A stretch of 64,000 nucleotides of DNA, from positions 806,001-870,000 of the forward strand of contig NZ_JAGXTP010000001.1 in assembly GCF_018334155.1 (NCBI RefSeq), in the 5' to 3' direction. Numbering within the stretch: position 1 is the first letter of the stretch; each line of letters opens with the position of its first letter. The notes beneath the pieces were generated by a model. That model made no database searches. It saw nothing but the letters and a program-made list of their open reading frames with translations, and was not told where the DNA came from. Of this stretch, positions 1 to 8,194 are shown piece by piece. This stretch comes from Devosia litorisediminis. GTDB taxonomy: Bacteria; Pseudomonadota; Alphaproteobacteria; Rhizobiales; Devosiaceae. A program made the translations under genes and the position numbers.

Positions 1-772
1 GCAGCCAGAGATATTGAGCGACATTGCTGTCCTGGTATTCGTCCACCAGCATGTATTTGAATTTGCGGTGATATTCGGCCAGCACGTCCGGGTTTTCCCG
101 GAACAGGCGAATGCATTCGAGCAGCAGGTCGCCGAAATCGGCGGCGTTGAGGGATTTCAGTCGGGCCTGATAGTCGTAATAGAGCTTGCCGCCCATACCA
201 TTGGCATAAGAGCCGCTATCGGCCGAGGATACGTCCTTGGGCAGCAGACCCTTGTTCTTCCAGCCATCCATCATCGAGGCGAAGAGCTTGGCAGGCCAAC
301 GCTTCTCGTCGATGCCCTCAACAGCCAGCAATTGCTTGATCAGCCGGATCTGGTCATCGGTATCAAGGATGGTGAAGGAACTGGTCAGGCCCACCAGACC
401 GGCATGGCCTCGCAGGATACGAGCACCGATGGAGTGGAACGTGCCCATCCAGGGCATGGCGTCGAGACGCGGGACCAGCTTTTCGATGCGCTCCTTCATC
501 TCCCGGGCGGCCTTGTTGGTAAAGGTCACCGACAGGATCTGGGAGGGCCAGGCGCGGTTGGTATTGATGATGTGGGCAATGCGGGTGGTCAGTACGCGGG
601 TCTTGCCCGTACCGGCACCGGCCAGCACCAGAAGCGGGCCGTCAATGCTCTCGACGGCGTCACGCTGTTCCTCGTTGAGGCCCTGCAGGTAGTCGACCGG
701 CTGCTGGCTCTTGAACTGGCTGGTAATAGCACCGGCAGCGGGGCGGGCGAGGGGGTGGTCTGCACCAGACAT
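1..772 (-). CDS. uvrD: UvrD/PcrA-type ATP-dependent DNA helicase, N-terminal part
   Basis: Superfamily 1 3'-5' DNA helicase that unwinds DNA in nucleotide excision and mismatch repair. The gene runs off the left edge, so only about the first 257 codons are present. The start is the ATG read from 772. The Walker A loop GAGTGKT lies near residue 52, followed by the TxGx-type segment SVTFTNKAAREMKERI, and the Walker B motif DEYQDSN begins at residue 244. These are the standard UvrD motifs I, Ia and II in order. It is divergent from the phytase-like gene at 973. The + strand reading of the same bases is an open frame but shows no domain. UvrD and PcrA cannot be separated without the missing C-terminal half. 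Confidence 0.93.
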   Translation of the reverse strand, partial: MSGADHPLARPAAGAITSQFKSQQPVDYLQGLNEEQRDAVESIDGPLLVLAGAGTGKTRVLTTRIAHIINTNRAWPSQILSVTFTNKAAREMKERIEKLVPRLDAMPWMGTFHSIGARILRGHAGLVGLTSSFTILDTDDQIRLIKQLLAVEGIDEKRWPAKLFASMMDGWKNKGLLPKDVSSADSGSYANGMGGKLYYDYQARLKSLNAADFGDLLLECIRLFRENPDVLAEYHRKFKYMLVDEYQDSNVAQYLWL

Positions 773-888
773 TAATAGCCTTTCCAACACTGCGCGCCGT
801 TGTGGGCGCAGCAGCGCGGCGTTGACGAATCTTGATTTGTTCTCCTGCGAATATAGGGATGGGGGACCACAATGTATAGAACGCGGCG

Positions 889-928
889 GCGTCACTGATC
901 CGTCATGCGAGCGTCATGGGACTGTAGC
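889..928 (+). promoter_or_regulatory. Candidate Pho box (PhoB-binding repeats)
   Basis: Four 7-base units follow each other with exactly 4-base spacers, giving an 11-base period: GCGTCAC (889), CCGTCAT (900), GCGTCAT (911) and CTGTAGC (922). The PhoB consensus is CTGTCAT-N4-CTGTCAT. The two middle units each match it at 5-6 of 7 positions. The array points toward the secreted phytase-like gene and ends 44 bases before its ATG. Spacing and orientation suit PhoB activation; binding itself is inferred. Confidence 0.5.
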
Positions 929-945
929 GTGTCCTGCTTAAGGCA

Positions 946-966
946 CCCGTTGAACTCAACGGGGGA
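946..966 (+). promoter_or_regulatory. Inverted repeat covering the ribosome-binding site
   Basis: CCCGTTGA (946-953) and TCAACGGG (956-963) form a perfect 8-base inverted repeat with a 2-base centre. The right arm includes the first Gs of the ribosome-binding site GGGGGA (961-966) of the gene starting at 973. It could be a translational hairpin or a protein-binding operator. The sequence alone does not decide. Confidence 0.4.
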
Positions 967-972
967 TTATCG

Positions 973-3135
973 ATGTCTAGATCCAAAATACTGGTCGGTC
1001 TGACGGCCATGCTGCTTGCCACGACGGCCAATGCCGGTGCTGCCGAAACCTTTAACCGCATTGCCAGCTTTGCCGTGGCGCAGAACGCGCCGGATGCTGC
1101 GGTAACCTCCTCGGAAATCATCGCGGCCACCGATGACGGCATGATGCTGATCTATTCGGACAGCCCCGCTGGCGGCATTGGCTTTGTCGATATCACCGAC
1201 GCCAAGGCGCCCAAGCCTGCTGGCTTCATGGCGCTGGATGGCGAGCCCACTTCAGTGACCATTGTCGGCGACAAGGCCTATGTCGGCGTCAATACGTCGG
1301 AAAGCTACACCATGCCTTCGGGCAAGCTCGTGGTGGTTGATATCGCCAGCCAGTCGGTCGAGGCCGAATATGATCTGGGCGGACAACCGGATTCCGTGGC
1401 GCACAACGCCGCCGGCACGCTGATCGCCGTGGCCATTGAGAATGAGCGTGACGAGGATCTCGGCGATGGCGGTCTGCCGCAGATGCCCGCCGGTTTTGTC
1501 GTGATGTTCGATATCGCCGCCAAAACCGTGACCAAGGTAGAGGTTACGGGGTTGGCCGAGATTGGCGGGGAAGACCCCGAGCCAGAATTTGTCGACTTCA
1601 ACGACAATGACGAAATCGTTCTGACGATGCAGGAAAACAACGCCATCGTCATCATCGACGGCCAGACGGGCGCGGTCACAGCGCATTTCTCCGCTGGCAC
1701 GGTGAGCCTGGATCGCATCGATACCAAGGCTGACGGCGCATACGCTTTCACTGGCTCGGCGACTGACCTGCCGCGCGAGCCCGACGCGGTGCAGTGGCTT
1801 GATAACGACCGGTTCGTGATTGCCAATGAAGGCGACTGGAATGGCGGCAGCCGCGGCTTCTCCATCCTCAATCGTGCCGGCGAGGTACTGTTCGATAGCG
1901 GCGCTGACCTTGAACACTATGCGGCGCGCGTCGGCCACTACCCTGACAAGCGCGCCGGTAAGAAGGGCGTTGAGCCAGAAGGACTGGAGGTCGGCCGCTT
2001 TGGCGAGAACACCTATATCTTCGTTACCGAAGAACGCTCTTCGCTGATCGCTGTTTATAGGGATACGGGCGCCGCGCCTGAATTCGTGCAGGTGCTGCCA
2101 TCGGGGATTTCACCCGAGGGGCTGGTGGCCATTCCGCAGCGCAATCTGCTGGCGACCGCCAATGAGGTTGATCTGCGCGAAGAGGGCGGCGTAGGCTCTC
2201 ATGTGATGGTGTATGAACTGGCCGAAGGCGTAGCCCAGTATCCGCAGTTGATCGCCGATCTGGACGCCGAGGGACTGCCCATTGGCTGGTCGGCTATTTC
2301 TGGCGCCGTCGCCGACGCCGAAAAACCGGGCATGCTCTATGCCGTCAGCGACAGCTTTGTCAGTGCTGCGCCGGCGATCTACGCCATCGATGCGACCGCC
2401 ATGCCGGCCCGCATTACCGGCAAGACCCTTGTGACGCGTGGTGGCGAGACCGCCCAGAAGCTGGATCTTGAAGGTATTGCCTTGGACGGCGAGGGCGGAT
2501 TTTGGCTGGCTTCGGAAGGGCGCACGGACCGTTTGATCCCACACGCGCTTTATCATGTCGACGCCGATGGCGAGATCAAAGAGGAGGTCGCCTTTCCCGC
2601 TGAACTGCTGGCCCAGGAGATCCGCTTTGGCGCCGAAGGCATCACCAGCACTGGTCGCGGCGATGACATGACCCTGTGGATCGCCATGCAGCGCGAATGG
2701 CAGGATGATGCCCCAGGCATGGTCAAGCTGGTCAGTTACAAGCCGGCTTCGGGCGAATGGGGTGCCGTTCACTATCCGCTGGAGACCCCGGCTGATGGCA
2801 GCTGGAACGGGCTGTCGGAAATCGTGGCGCACGGCGAGTTCGTCTATATCGTCGAGCGCGACAACCAGATCGGCGCCAAGGCCCAGCACAAGGCATTGTA
2901 TCGCGTATCACTGGCCGAAATGGTCGCGGCGCCACTGGGCGGCGAATTGCCGGTGGTCAGCAAGGAGTTGGTGCGTGACTTCGTGCCGGATCTGAAGGCA
3001 GGCAACGGCTACGTGCTGGACAAGGTCGAGAGCTTTGCCATCGACGCGGCCGGCAATGGCTTTGTGATCACCGATAATGACGGCGTGGACGACAGCTCCG
3101 GCGAGACTATGTTCTGGTCCATCGGCGCGCTCTAG
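973..3135 (+). CDS. Secreted esterase-like activity of phytase family protein
   Basis: Exported protein of 720 aa. A signal peptide is clear: basic MSRSK, a hydrophobic stretch, and probable cleavage after TANA near residue 22. The first ~400 residues look like a beta-propeller of the choice-of-anchor I/LVIVD type, with repeated short strands and the segment GVEPEGLEVGRFG. Roughly residues 420-715 resemble the phytase-like esterase domain (PF13449 type), with DLEGIALDGEGGFWLASEG and a C-terminal DKVESFAIDAAGNGFVITDN. The family is thought to act on phosphate esters, but substrate and catalysis are poorly established. The start has a strong GGGGGA site. A candidate Pho box upstream suggests phosphate-starvation control. 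The next gene is AsmA, about 195 bases on. Confidence 0.85.
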   Translation: MSRSKILVGLTAMLLATTANAGAAETFNRIASFAVAQNAPDAAVTSSEIIAATDDGMMLIYSDSPAGGIGFVDITDAKAPKPAGFMALDGEPTSVTIVGDKAYVGVNTSESYTMPSGKLVVVDIASQSVEAEYDLGGQPDSVAHNAAGTLIAVAIENERDEDLGDGGLPQMPAGFVVMFDIAAKTVTKVEVTGLAEIGGEDPEPEFVDFNDNDEIVLTMQENNAIVIIDGQTGAVTAHFSAGTVSLDRIDTKADGAYAFTGSATDLPREPDAVQWLDNDRFVIANEGDWNGGSRGFSILNRAGEVLFDSGADLEHYAARVGHYPDKRAGKKGVEPEGLEVGRFGENTYIFVTEERSSLIAVYRDTGAAPEFVQVLPSGISPEGLVAIPQRNLLATANEVDLREEGGVGSHVMVYELAEGVAQYPQLIADLDAEGLPIGWSAISGAVADAEKPGMLYAVSDSFVSAAPAIYAIDATAMPARITGKTLVTRGGETAQKLDLEGIALDGEGGFWLASEGRTDRLIPHALYHVDADGEIKEEVAFPAELLAQEIRFGAEGITSTGRGDDMTLWIAMQREWQDDAPGMVKLVSYKPASGEWGAVHYPLETPADGSWNGLSEIVAHGEFVYIVERDNQIGAKAQHKALYRVSLAEMVAAPLGGELPVVSKELVRDFVPDLKAGNGYVLDKVESFAIDAAGNGFVITDNDGVDDSSGETMFWSIGAL

Positions 3136-3329
3136 CACGCATCGCGGATATGTTGCGGTCGGCCAGTCCTGCGGGGCTGGCCGATCGTCGTTTCGGCGCA
3201 TGCAGGCCATAATTGTTGGCCTGGCATTCAAGAGTGGGGATTCTGGCGTGTATTCAACGCAGTGTCGGGGTTGCGCGGGCGCTTGTCTTGCCTACACTCT
3301 GGCGCATTAATTCGGATGACCCACGCGCT

Positions 3330-6300
3330 GTGCTGAACCGCATCTACATCGTTGTTGGCATGCTGGCGATCATCGTGCTCGGTGGCGCGTTCATCGCGCC
3401 ATATCTGATCCAGTGGGGAGATTATCGCACCCGCATGGAAGAGCTGGCGACCGGGGTGCTGGGTACGCCCGTGACCATCCGCGGTGATATCGCCTTTGCC
3501 CTGCTGCCGCAGCCCCGGCTGAGCTTTACCGATGTGCTGGTGGGTTCGCCCGAGGAGCCTGCAGCCACAGTCGACAGCGTCGAAGCCGAATTCTCGCTGA
3601 TGGATTTTCTGCGCGACAATTACGATCTGACGCGATTGGTGCTGCGCGGCCCGGTCATTGATTTCAGCATTGATGAAAACGGGCTGTTCGGCAGCGGCGT
3701 CAACGTCAATACGGCCGGTGGCGGTGTTGCCCTTGGCCAAGCCAGCATTGTCGATGGCACGATCCGGCTGATGGACCGCCGGGCCGATCAGAACTTTGTC
3801 GCCGATGACGTTGACGGGGATCTGCGCCTGTCGAGCTTTTCGGGGCCGTTCCAGTTCCAGGGTAGTGGGGTGTTTCGCAGCGAACGCTACACCTTCCGGC
3901 TCAATTCATCGCAGCTCGACGCAGCGGGACACTCGCGGCTTTCGGCCTTCGTGCAGCCCGATAGCGGGCGCTTTTCCTTTGCCAGCGAAGGGTTGCTGAC
4001 GCCGGGCATCGCACCGCGGTTTGACGGGGCGATGACCTATCGCGAAACCCCGGTGCTGGCCGACCGCGCCGACGATATTCGCGGCGATCTGGTGCTCGAA
4101 AGCAAGATGACGGCGTCCACGGACCGGGTCGTGCTGACCGGCTATACGCTGCAGCCCGATGAAAACCGTGCCGGAACGCGCCTGACTGGTGCGGCCAGTA
4201 TTCAACTGGGCGCGCGGCAGAGTTTTGATGCGGTGGTCTCAGGCGGGGTGTTTTCGTTGCCGCCGCGCGATGCCAAGGAAGACCCCGATACCAAGCCCTA
4301 TGAAGCTGTGCGGCTGCTTGCCGAACTGCCAGCGCCGCTCATTCCGCCGATGCCCGGACGCATTGGCCTTGACCTGGCGGAGGTCGGATTGCGCGGCTTC
4401 GCGCTGCGCAATGTGCGTCTGGATGCGAGCACGGATGGCGAATTGTGGACGGTCGAGCAGTTTGTGGCGCAACTTCCCGGCGATACGGCCGTGCGGGCCA
4501 GTGGCGCGTTGCGGCGTGAAACCAGCTATCCCGCGTTTCGCGGGCAGTTCAGCATAAGCAGTGCGCGGCTTGATGGGCTGGCCCATCTCTGGCGCAAGCC
4601 GCGCGAAGATAATGCGCTGTTCAATCAGGCGGGCGTGCTGACAGGCAATGTGATGCTGACGGGCGATGCCTTGCGGGTCAGCGAAGGCCAGTTGACGCTC
4701 AATGCAGTGTCGCACGCGGTCGAGCTGCGGGTTGGCTTTGGCGAAGAAAAGCGGCTCGATGTGGTGGGGCATTTTGCCGGATTGGGCGTTCAGGGCAGCA
4801 CGGTTCTGGGGGCTTTGTTGCCGGACGGAATGGCCGAGCCGGGCTTCGGCATCAGCTTTCCCGAGGGCAGTTTTTCACTGACGGCGCAGAAGGCGCGGGT
4901 GCTTGGTTATGACGGCAGGGCAATGGTCGCCGAGGGCCAGTGGGACGCGCGCTCGATCAGTTTTGCGCGGCTATCGGCGGACGATTGGGGCGGGCTGGGG
5001 CTGGATGTGACCGCCACTGCGGCGGGTAGTCTTGCCCAGCCGACGGTTTCCGGCTCGGGGCGGCTGAGCATTGCGCGTGCCGATGCGCCGGGTCTGGCTG
5101 GACTTTATGATCTTTTCTCGGTGCCTGCGGACTGGCGCGCCGCTCTGGCGGCGTCCGCGCCCTTGGAGGTGCTGATTGATCTTGAGGAAGGGGATCGCGA
5201 CGGCGCCCAGATTCTGACGCTGGGGGGAACGTTGGGGGCTGCCGATCTTGACCTGCGCGCGGAACTGGAGGGTGGCCTTGTCGGGCTGCGCACTGCACCA
5301 CTGCGGCTGACGGCGACGTTGGAAACCGACGATTCTGTCGCTCTGAGCGCTCAATTGGGGCTGGGTGATGCGCCTCTATTTGAAAATGACGACATGCTGG
5401 TCAGCCTTGGGCTGGAAGGGTCGCCGAGCAATAGTCTCGACAGCCGCATCAATCTCAGTTCAGGCGATGAAGCCCTCGGTTTTGCGGGCTATCTTGTGGC
5501 GACCGATAGTGGCGAAGTGCAGGGCACCGGCACGCTTGACGTCACGCTGGCTGATGCGGGCGGTCTGGCGCGCATCATTGGCGCGCCGGGCCTGAGCTTG
5601 CCGCATGCACAGGCCAGCGCAGCGTTCCATTTTGAGGGTGGTCGATTGGTGCGGCTGGCCGAGATCGAAGGCCGCTCGGGCGATGTGGCTTTTTCCGGCG
5701 TGCTGTCGTTCGACCGGGCGCGAGACGCTGCCAATGTCACAGGCGCGGTGGCGATCGATACTGTTTCGGTTGAAGGGCTGGCAGCGACACTTTTTGGTCG
5801 GACCGGCATGATCGGTGCCAATGGTGGCTGGCCACAGGGTCCGATCGGTATTGGCGATCAGGCCCGGGCGACGCGCGGCACCATTGCGGTGACGGCCAAT
5901 GGCCTGGCGGCAGGTGGTGTCGAGCGGTTGGGTGCCACGGGTTTTGATCTGGTGTGGGACGAAACCCGGGTGCGGCTGGCCCGGTTCGAAGCGGCAATTG
6001 GGGCGGGCACCGCCAAGCTGGATATTTCGGTATGCTGCGCCGGACCGCTGGCCGAAAAGACCGTGAGTGGGCGCCTTAGCCTGACCGACGCCGCGATCGA
6101 AGCGCTGGCGCCGCCCGCCGTGGCGCGGGCGCTGGCGGGGCGTGTTGCTGGTGGTGTGCAGTTCAACGGCACCGGCGCGAGCATTGCCGAGGTGATCGGC
6201 ACCCTGGCGGGTGAAGGCAATTTCACGCTGGCCGATTTTGCTGTGACGCAATTGTCGCCCGCCGTCTTCGAGACCCTGGCCGGGCTCGATGACGTGCTCA

Positions 6301-6983
6301 ACATGGATGGCGATGCGCTGCGTGCCATTATGGGCCTCGCGCTGGGGCAGGGGCGCTTTGTGGCTCCCAAGGCAGCAGGGGCTTTCAGCATTGCCGGCGG
6401 CGTGATGCGGCTGAACAATTTCATCGTTGATGGCGATGGCGCGCGTCTGGCGGGCGACCTCAATCTGGACACCGGCACGTTGGGGCTGGGCGGCGACTTT
6501 TCCCTGACCCCGGTAGGCTTTGACGCCGCTGACAGCCTGATTGTGCCCGATACGGCGCGGATTTTCACCCGCCTGGGCGGCACGCTGCTGGCACCAGAGA
6601 CCCTGCTGGATCTCGATGAGATGGTGGCGGCCATTCAGGTGCGCGCCAATGAGCTGGAAGTGGACCGGCTCGAGGCCCTGCGTGCAGCGGATGCTGCGCG
6701 CCAGCGCGAAGCAGCCGAAGCGCGCAATGCGTTGATCGAAGCCCAGCGCCAGCGGGCTGCTGAGGAAGCGGCGCGTGTGGCAGCCGAAGAAGCAGCACGT
6801 CAGGCCGAGGAGGAAGCGGCGCAGCAGGCGATAGAGGCCGAAGCGTTGCGGCAGCAGCAGCAGGTGCAGCCGGTGCAACCGGCGCCGAGCGAGACCCAGA
6901 TATTTGAGGGGCCGCTCAGCCTGGAGCTGCCGCCGGCCGTCAATCAGCGTAATAACTTCAGGGTCAATGAGCCGCTGTTCTAA
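3330..6983 (+). CDS. AsmA family protein
   Basis: Large AsmA-like protein of 1217 aa, inner-membrane anchored with its bulk in the periplasm. The family is linked to outer-membrane biogenesis and lipid transfer between membranes. I chose GTG at 3330 because AsmA-like sequence begins there (LNRIYIVVGMLAIIVLGGAF, a single N-terminal membrane helix, then QWGDYR and the domain core). The frame stays open upstream to 3213, but that part does not look like protein. No strong ribosome-binding site precedes either start. The middle is long beta-rich repetitive sequence typical of AsmA/DUF748. The last ~90 residues are Ala/Glu/Gln/Arg-rich with coiled-coil character, followed by a Pro/Gln stretch. No cargo is known for this member. 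Confidence 0.85.
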   Translation: MLNRIYIVVGMLAIIVLGGAFIAPYLIQWGDYRTRMEELATGVLGTPVTIRGDIAFALLPQPRLSFTDVLVGSPEEPAATVDSVEAEFSLMDFLRDNYDLTRLVLRGPVIDFSIDENGLFGSGVNVNTAGGGVALGQASIVDGTIRLMDRRADQNFVADDVDGDLRLSSFSGPFQFQGSGVFRSERYTFRLNSSQLDAAGHSRLSAFVQPDSGRFSFASEGLLTPGIAPRFDGAMTYRETPVLADRADDIRGDLVLESKMTASTDRVVLTGYTLQPDENRAGTRLTGAASIQLGARQSFDAVVSGGVFSLPPRDAKEDPDTKPYEAVRLLAELPAPLIPPMPGRIGLDLAEVGLRGFALRNVRLDASTDGELWTVEQFVAQLPGDTAVRASGALRRETSYPAFRGQFSISSARLDGLAHLWRKPREDNALFNQAGVLTGNVMLTGDALRVSEGQLTLNAVSHAVELRVGFGEEKRLDVVGHFAGLGVQGSTVLGALLPDGMAEPGFGISFPEGSFSLTAQKARVLGYDGRAMVAEGQWDARSISFARLSADDWGGLGLDVTATAAGSLAQPTVSGSGRLSIARADAPGLAGLYDLFSVPADWRAALAASAPLEVLIDLEEGDRDGAQILTLGGTLGAADLDLRAELEGGLVGLRTAPLRLTATLETDDSVALSAQLGLGDAPLFENDDMLVSLGLEGSPSNSLDSRINLSSGDEALGFAGYLVATDSGEVQGTGTLDVTLADAGGLARIIGAPGLSLPHAQASAAFHFEGGRLVRLAEIEGRSGDVAFSGVLSFDRARDAANVTGAVAIDTVSVEGLAATLFGRTGMIGANGGWPQGPIGIGDQARATRGTIAVTANGLAAGGVERLGATGFDLVWDETRVRLARFEAAIGAGTAKLDISVCCAGPLAEKTVSGRLSLTDAAIEALAPPAVARALAGRVAGGVQFNGTGASIAEVIGTLAGEGNFTLADFAVTQLSPAVFETLAGLDDVLNMDGDALRAIMGLALGQGRFVAPKAAGAFSIAGGVMRLNNFIVDGDGARLAGDLNLDTGTLGLGGDFSLTPVGFDAADSLIVPDTARIFTRLGGTLLAPETLLDLDEMVAAIQVRANELEVDRLEALRAADAARQREAAEARNALIEAQRQRAAEEAARVAAEEAARQAEEEAAQQAIEAEALRQQQQVQPVQPAPSETQIFEGPLSLELPPAVNQRNNFRVNEPLF

Positions 6984-6986
6984 GAC

Positions 6987-7208
6987 TCAGGACGTGGCAT
7001 TGCCGACTTTTGCCTGATACCAGCGCAGCACGGCCAGCCGCGCCGCCGAGGACAGATTGTCCGACTGCCGGTCGGCGTCGATGCTGCAAATCAGCGCGGT
7101 CATGGTCTGCCCGGATTCCGCCGCCATCTGCTCCAGCGCGGCCCAGAACTGGGGTTCCAGCGCTATCGAGGTGCGGTGGCCGGAGATGGACAGACTACGC
7201 TTGTCCAT
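6987..7208 (-). CDS. Ribbon-helix-helix domain protein
   Basis: Small protein of 73 aa. Its N-terminal half (KRSLSISGHRTSIALEPQFW) has the alternating strand of a ribbon-helix-helix DNA-binding fold, and the two following helices (ALEQMAAESG, MTALICSIDADR) complete it. This matches the RHH_4 family (PF13467 type) common in Hyphomicrobiales. RHH proteins bind DNA as dimers and usually repress transcription; the target here is unknown. It lies 9 bases after sspB on the same strand, so the two are probably co-transcribed. It converges on the AsmA gene with only 3 bases between stop codons and no visible terminator. Confidence 0.85.
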   Translation of the reverse strand: MDKRSLSISGHRTSIALEPQFWAALEQMAAESGQTMTALICSIDADRQSDNLSSAARLAVLRWYQAKVGNATS

Positions 7209-7217
7209 CGCTGGTAA

Positions 7218-7718
7218 TCAGGGCTTTTTGCGGAATGCGTCGAGGCTGACGACTTTTTCGCCGGACTTCTCGCCATCGGCGTCTGTGGTCTCTTCGCCGT
7301 CGCCGGCTGCGGTCTCGACGGCCTTGTCATCGTCACCTTCGACTTCATCAGCGCCCGGTGCGGTCTGCGGATCGAACTGCAGGCCGAACTGCACGGATGG
7401 GTCAAAGAAGCCTTTGACCGCCGAGAACGGGATTACCAGGGTCTCTGGGATGCCATCAAAGGACAGGCCGACCTCAAAACCGGTCTCGGTGACCTTGAGG
7501 TCCCAATACTGGTTCTGGATAACGATGGTCATCTCCTTTTCGTACTGACCGAGCAGCTTTTCGCTCAGGCGCACACCCGGTGCGCGGGTCATGAAGGAGA
7601 TGAAAAAATGATGCTCGCCTGGCAAGCCGGTCTTGGCGACTTCAGCCAGTACCTTGCGCACGACGCCGCGCAGGGCTTCCTGAGCGAGAATATCGTAGCG
7701 CATGTGGTCTTCGGCCAT
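7218..7718 (-). CDS. sspB: ClpXP adaptor protein SspB
   Basis: SspB of the alphaproteobacterial type (166 aa). SspB tethers ssrA-tagged and other substrates to ClpX for degradation by ClpXP. The core runs from RYDILAQEALRGVVRKVL through HFFISF and YWDLKVTETGFEVGLSFDGIPETLVIPFSAV to FDPSVQFGLQF, as in SspB. The tail is acidic and ends in a KVVSLDAFRKKP segment of the kind that docks on the ClpX zinc-binding domain. I start it at the ATG read from 7718, which has GGAAGG seven bases upstream; the GTG at 7724 lies too close to that site. The tmRNA gene, whose tag SspB recognises, is the next gene upstream on the same strand. Confidence 0.92.
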   Translation of the reverse strand: MAEDHMRYDILAQEALRGVVRKVLAEVAKTGLPGEHHFFISFMTRAPGVRLSEKLLGQYEKEMTIVIQNQYWDLKVTETGFEVGLSFDGIPETLVIPFSAVKGFFDPSVQFGLQFDPQTAPGADEVEGDDDKAVETAAGDGEETTDADGEKSGEKVVSLDAFRKKP

Positions 7719-7814
7719 GGTCACCCTTCCGGTGCTGAGAGATAGAATCCCGAACGGCCCATATCAGCCCTACGTTCCATGAGATTTCAAGGATTAAAGG
7801 TACTGGGTGCCCAG

Positions 7815-8147
7815 CAATCGAAAAATGAAAGTGCAGGCTTCTGTTGCCAGGTGCCTGCGAACCCCGCCTGTCACCCGGCTAGGGGTGGAGGACTTAATTT
7901 CCCAATGCTAGCACTGCTTACGCAGCGAGAGCGACTGGAGCCTTATTGTTGTCATTTGCAACTATAAGTTTTAGACCGATAACGGCGGTACCCAACCGAG
8001 CAAAAGCACACCCTTTACACCCTCGTCGATCCTGTTTCGCCCCCATTGGCTGCCCGCCTGAACGGGTAGATGGTGGAGGCGCCGGGTACTGCCCCCGGGT
8101 CCGAATGGTTTATTACGATGACAATTTATCGCCATAGCTCTTGCGAG
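7815..8147 (-). ncRNA. ssrA: Circularly permuted two-piece tmRNA (ssrA)
   Basis: Transfer-messenger RNA rescues stalled ribosomes and adds a degradation tag. Read on the minus strand, the tag frame runs from GCA at 7959 to TAA at 7918 and encodes ANDNNKAPVALAA, ending in the ClpXP signal LAA. The acceptor piece comes first and ends in CCA at 8073-8071. The coding piece begins near 8044 with GGGGGCGAAACAGG. The two ends pair as GGGGGCG with CGCCTCC, seven pairs whose third is G-U, the alanyl-tRNA identity pair. This order (acceptor piece, short spacer, coding piece) is the alphaproteobacterial permuted form. The outer limits are approximate: the 5' end is placed from the promoter, the 3' end after a GCAGGC/GCCTGC hairpin and a run of Ts. 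Confidence 0.93.
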
Positions 8148-8154
8148 CAGTTCC

Positions 8155-8183
8155 TATATAGGCCTGCTGCCGACCGGATGCAA
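8155..8183 (-). promoter_or_regulatory. Sigma-70-type promoter of ssrA
   Basis: On the minus strand TTGCAT (8183-8178) and TATATA (8160-8155) are separated by exactly 17 bases, close to the TTGACA/TATAAT consensus. Transcription would start near 8148, just before the acceptor piece of tmRNA. The hydrolase gene upstream ends at 8195, so ssrA need not depend on its promoter. Confidence 0.6.
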
Positions 8184-8194
8184 ATGGCGCTGGG

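Noticed and set aside
14-775. 253-codon open frame on the plus strand at the left edge
   Set aside because: The minus strand over the same bases encodes UvrD helicase with Walker A and B motifs.
5460-6878. 472-codon minus-strand frame under AsmA
   Set aside because: Shadow of the GC-rich AsmA gene; composition is His/Arg/Gln-rich with no domain and no ribosome-binding site.
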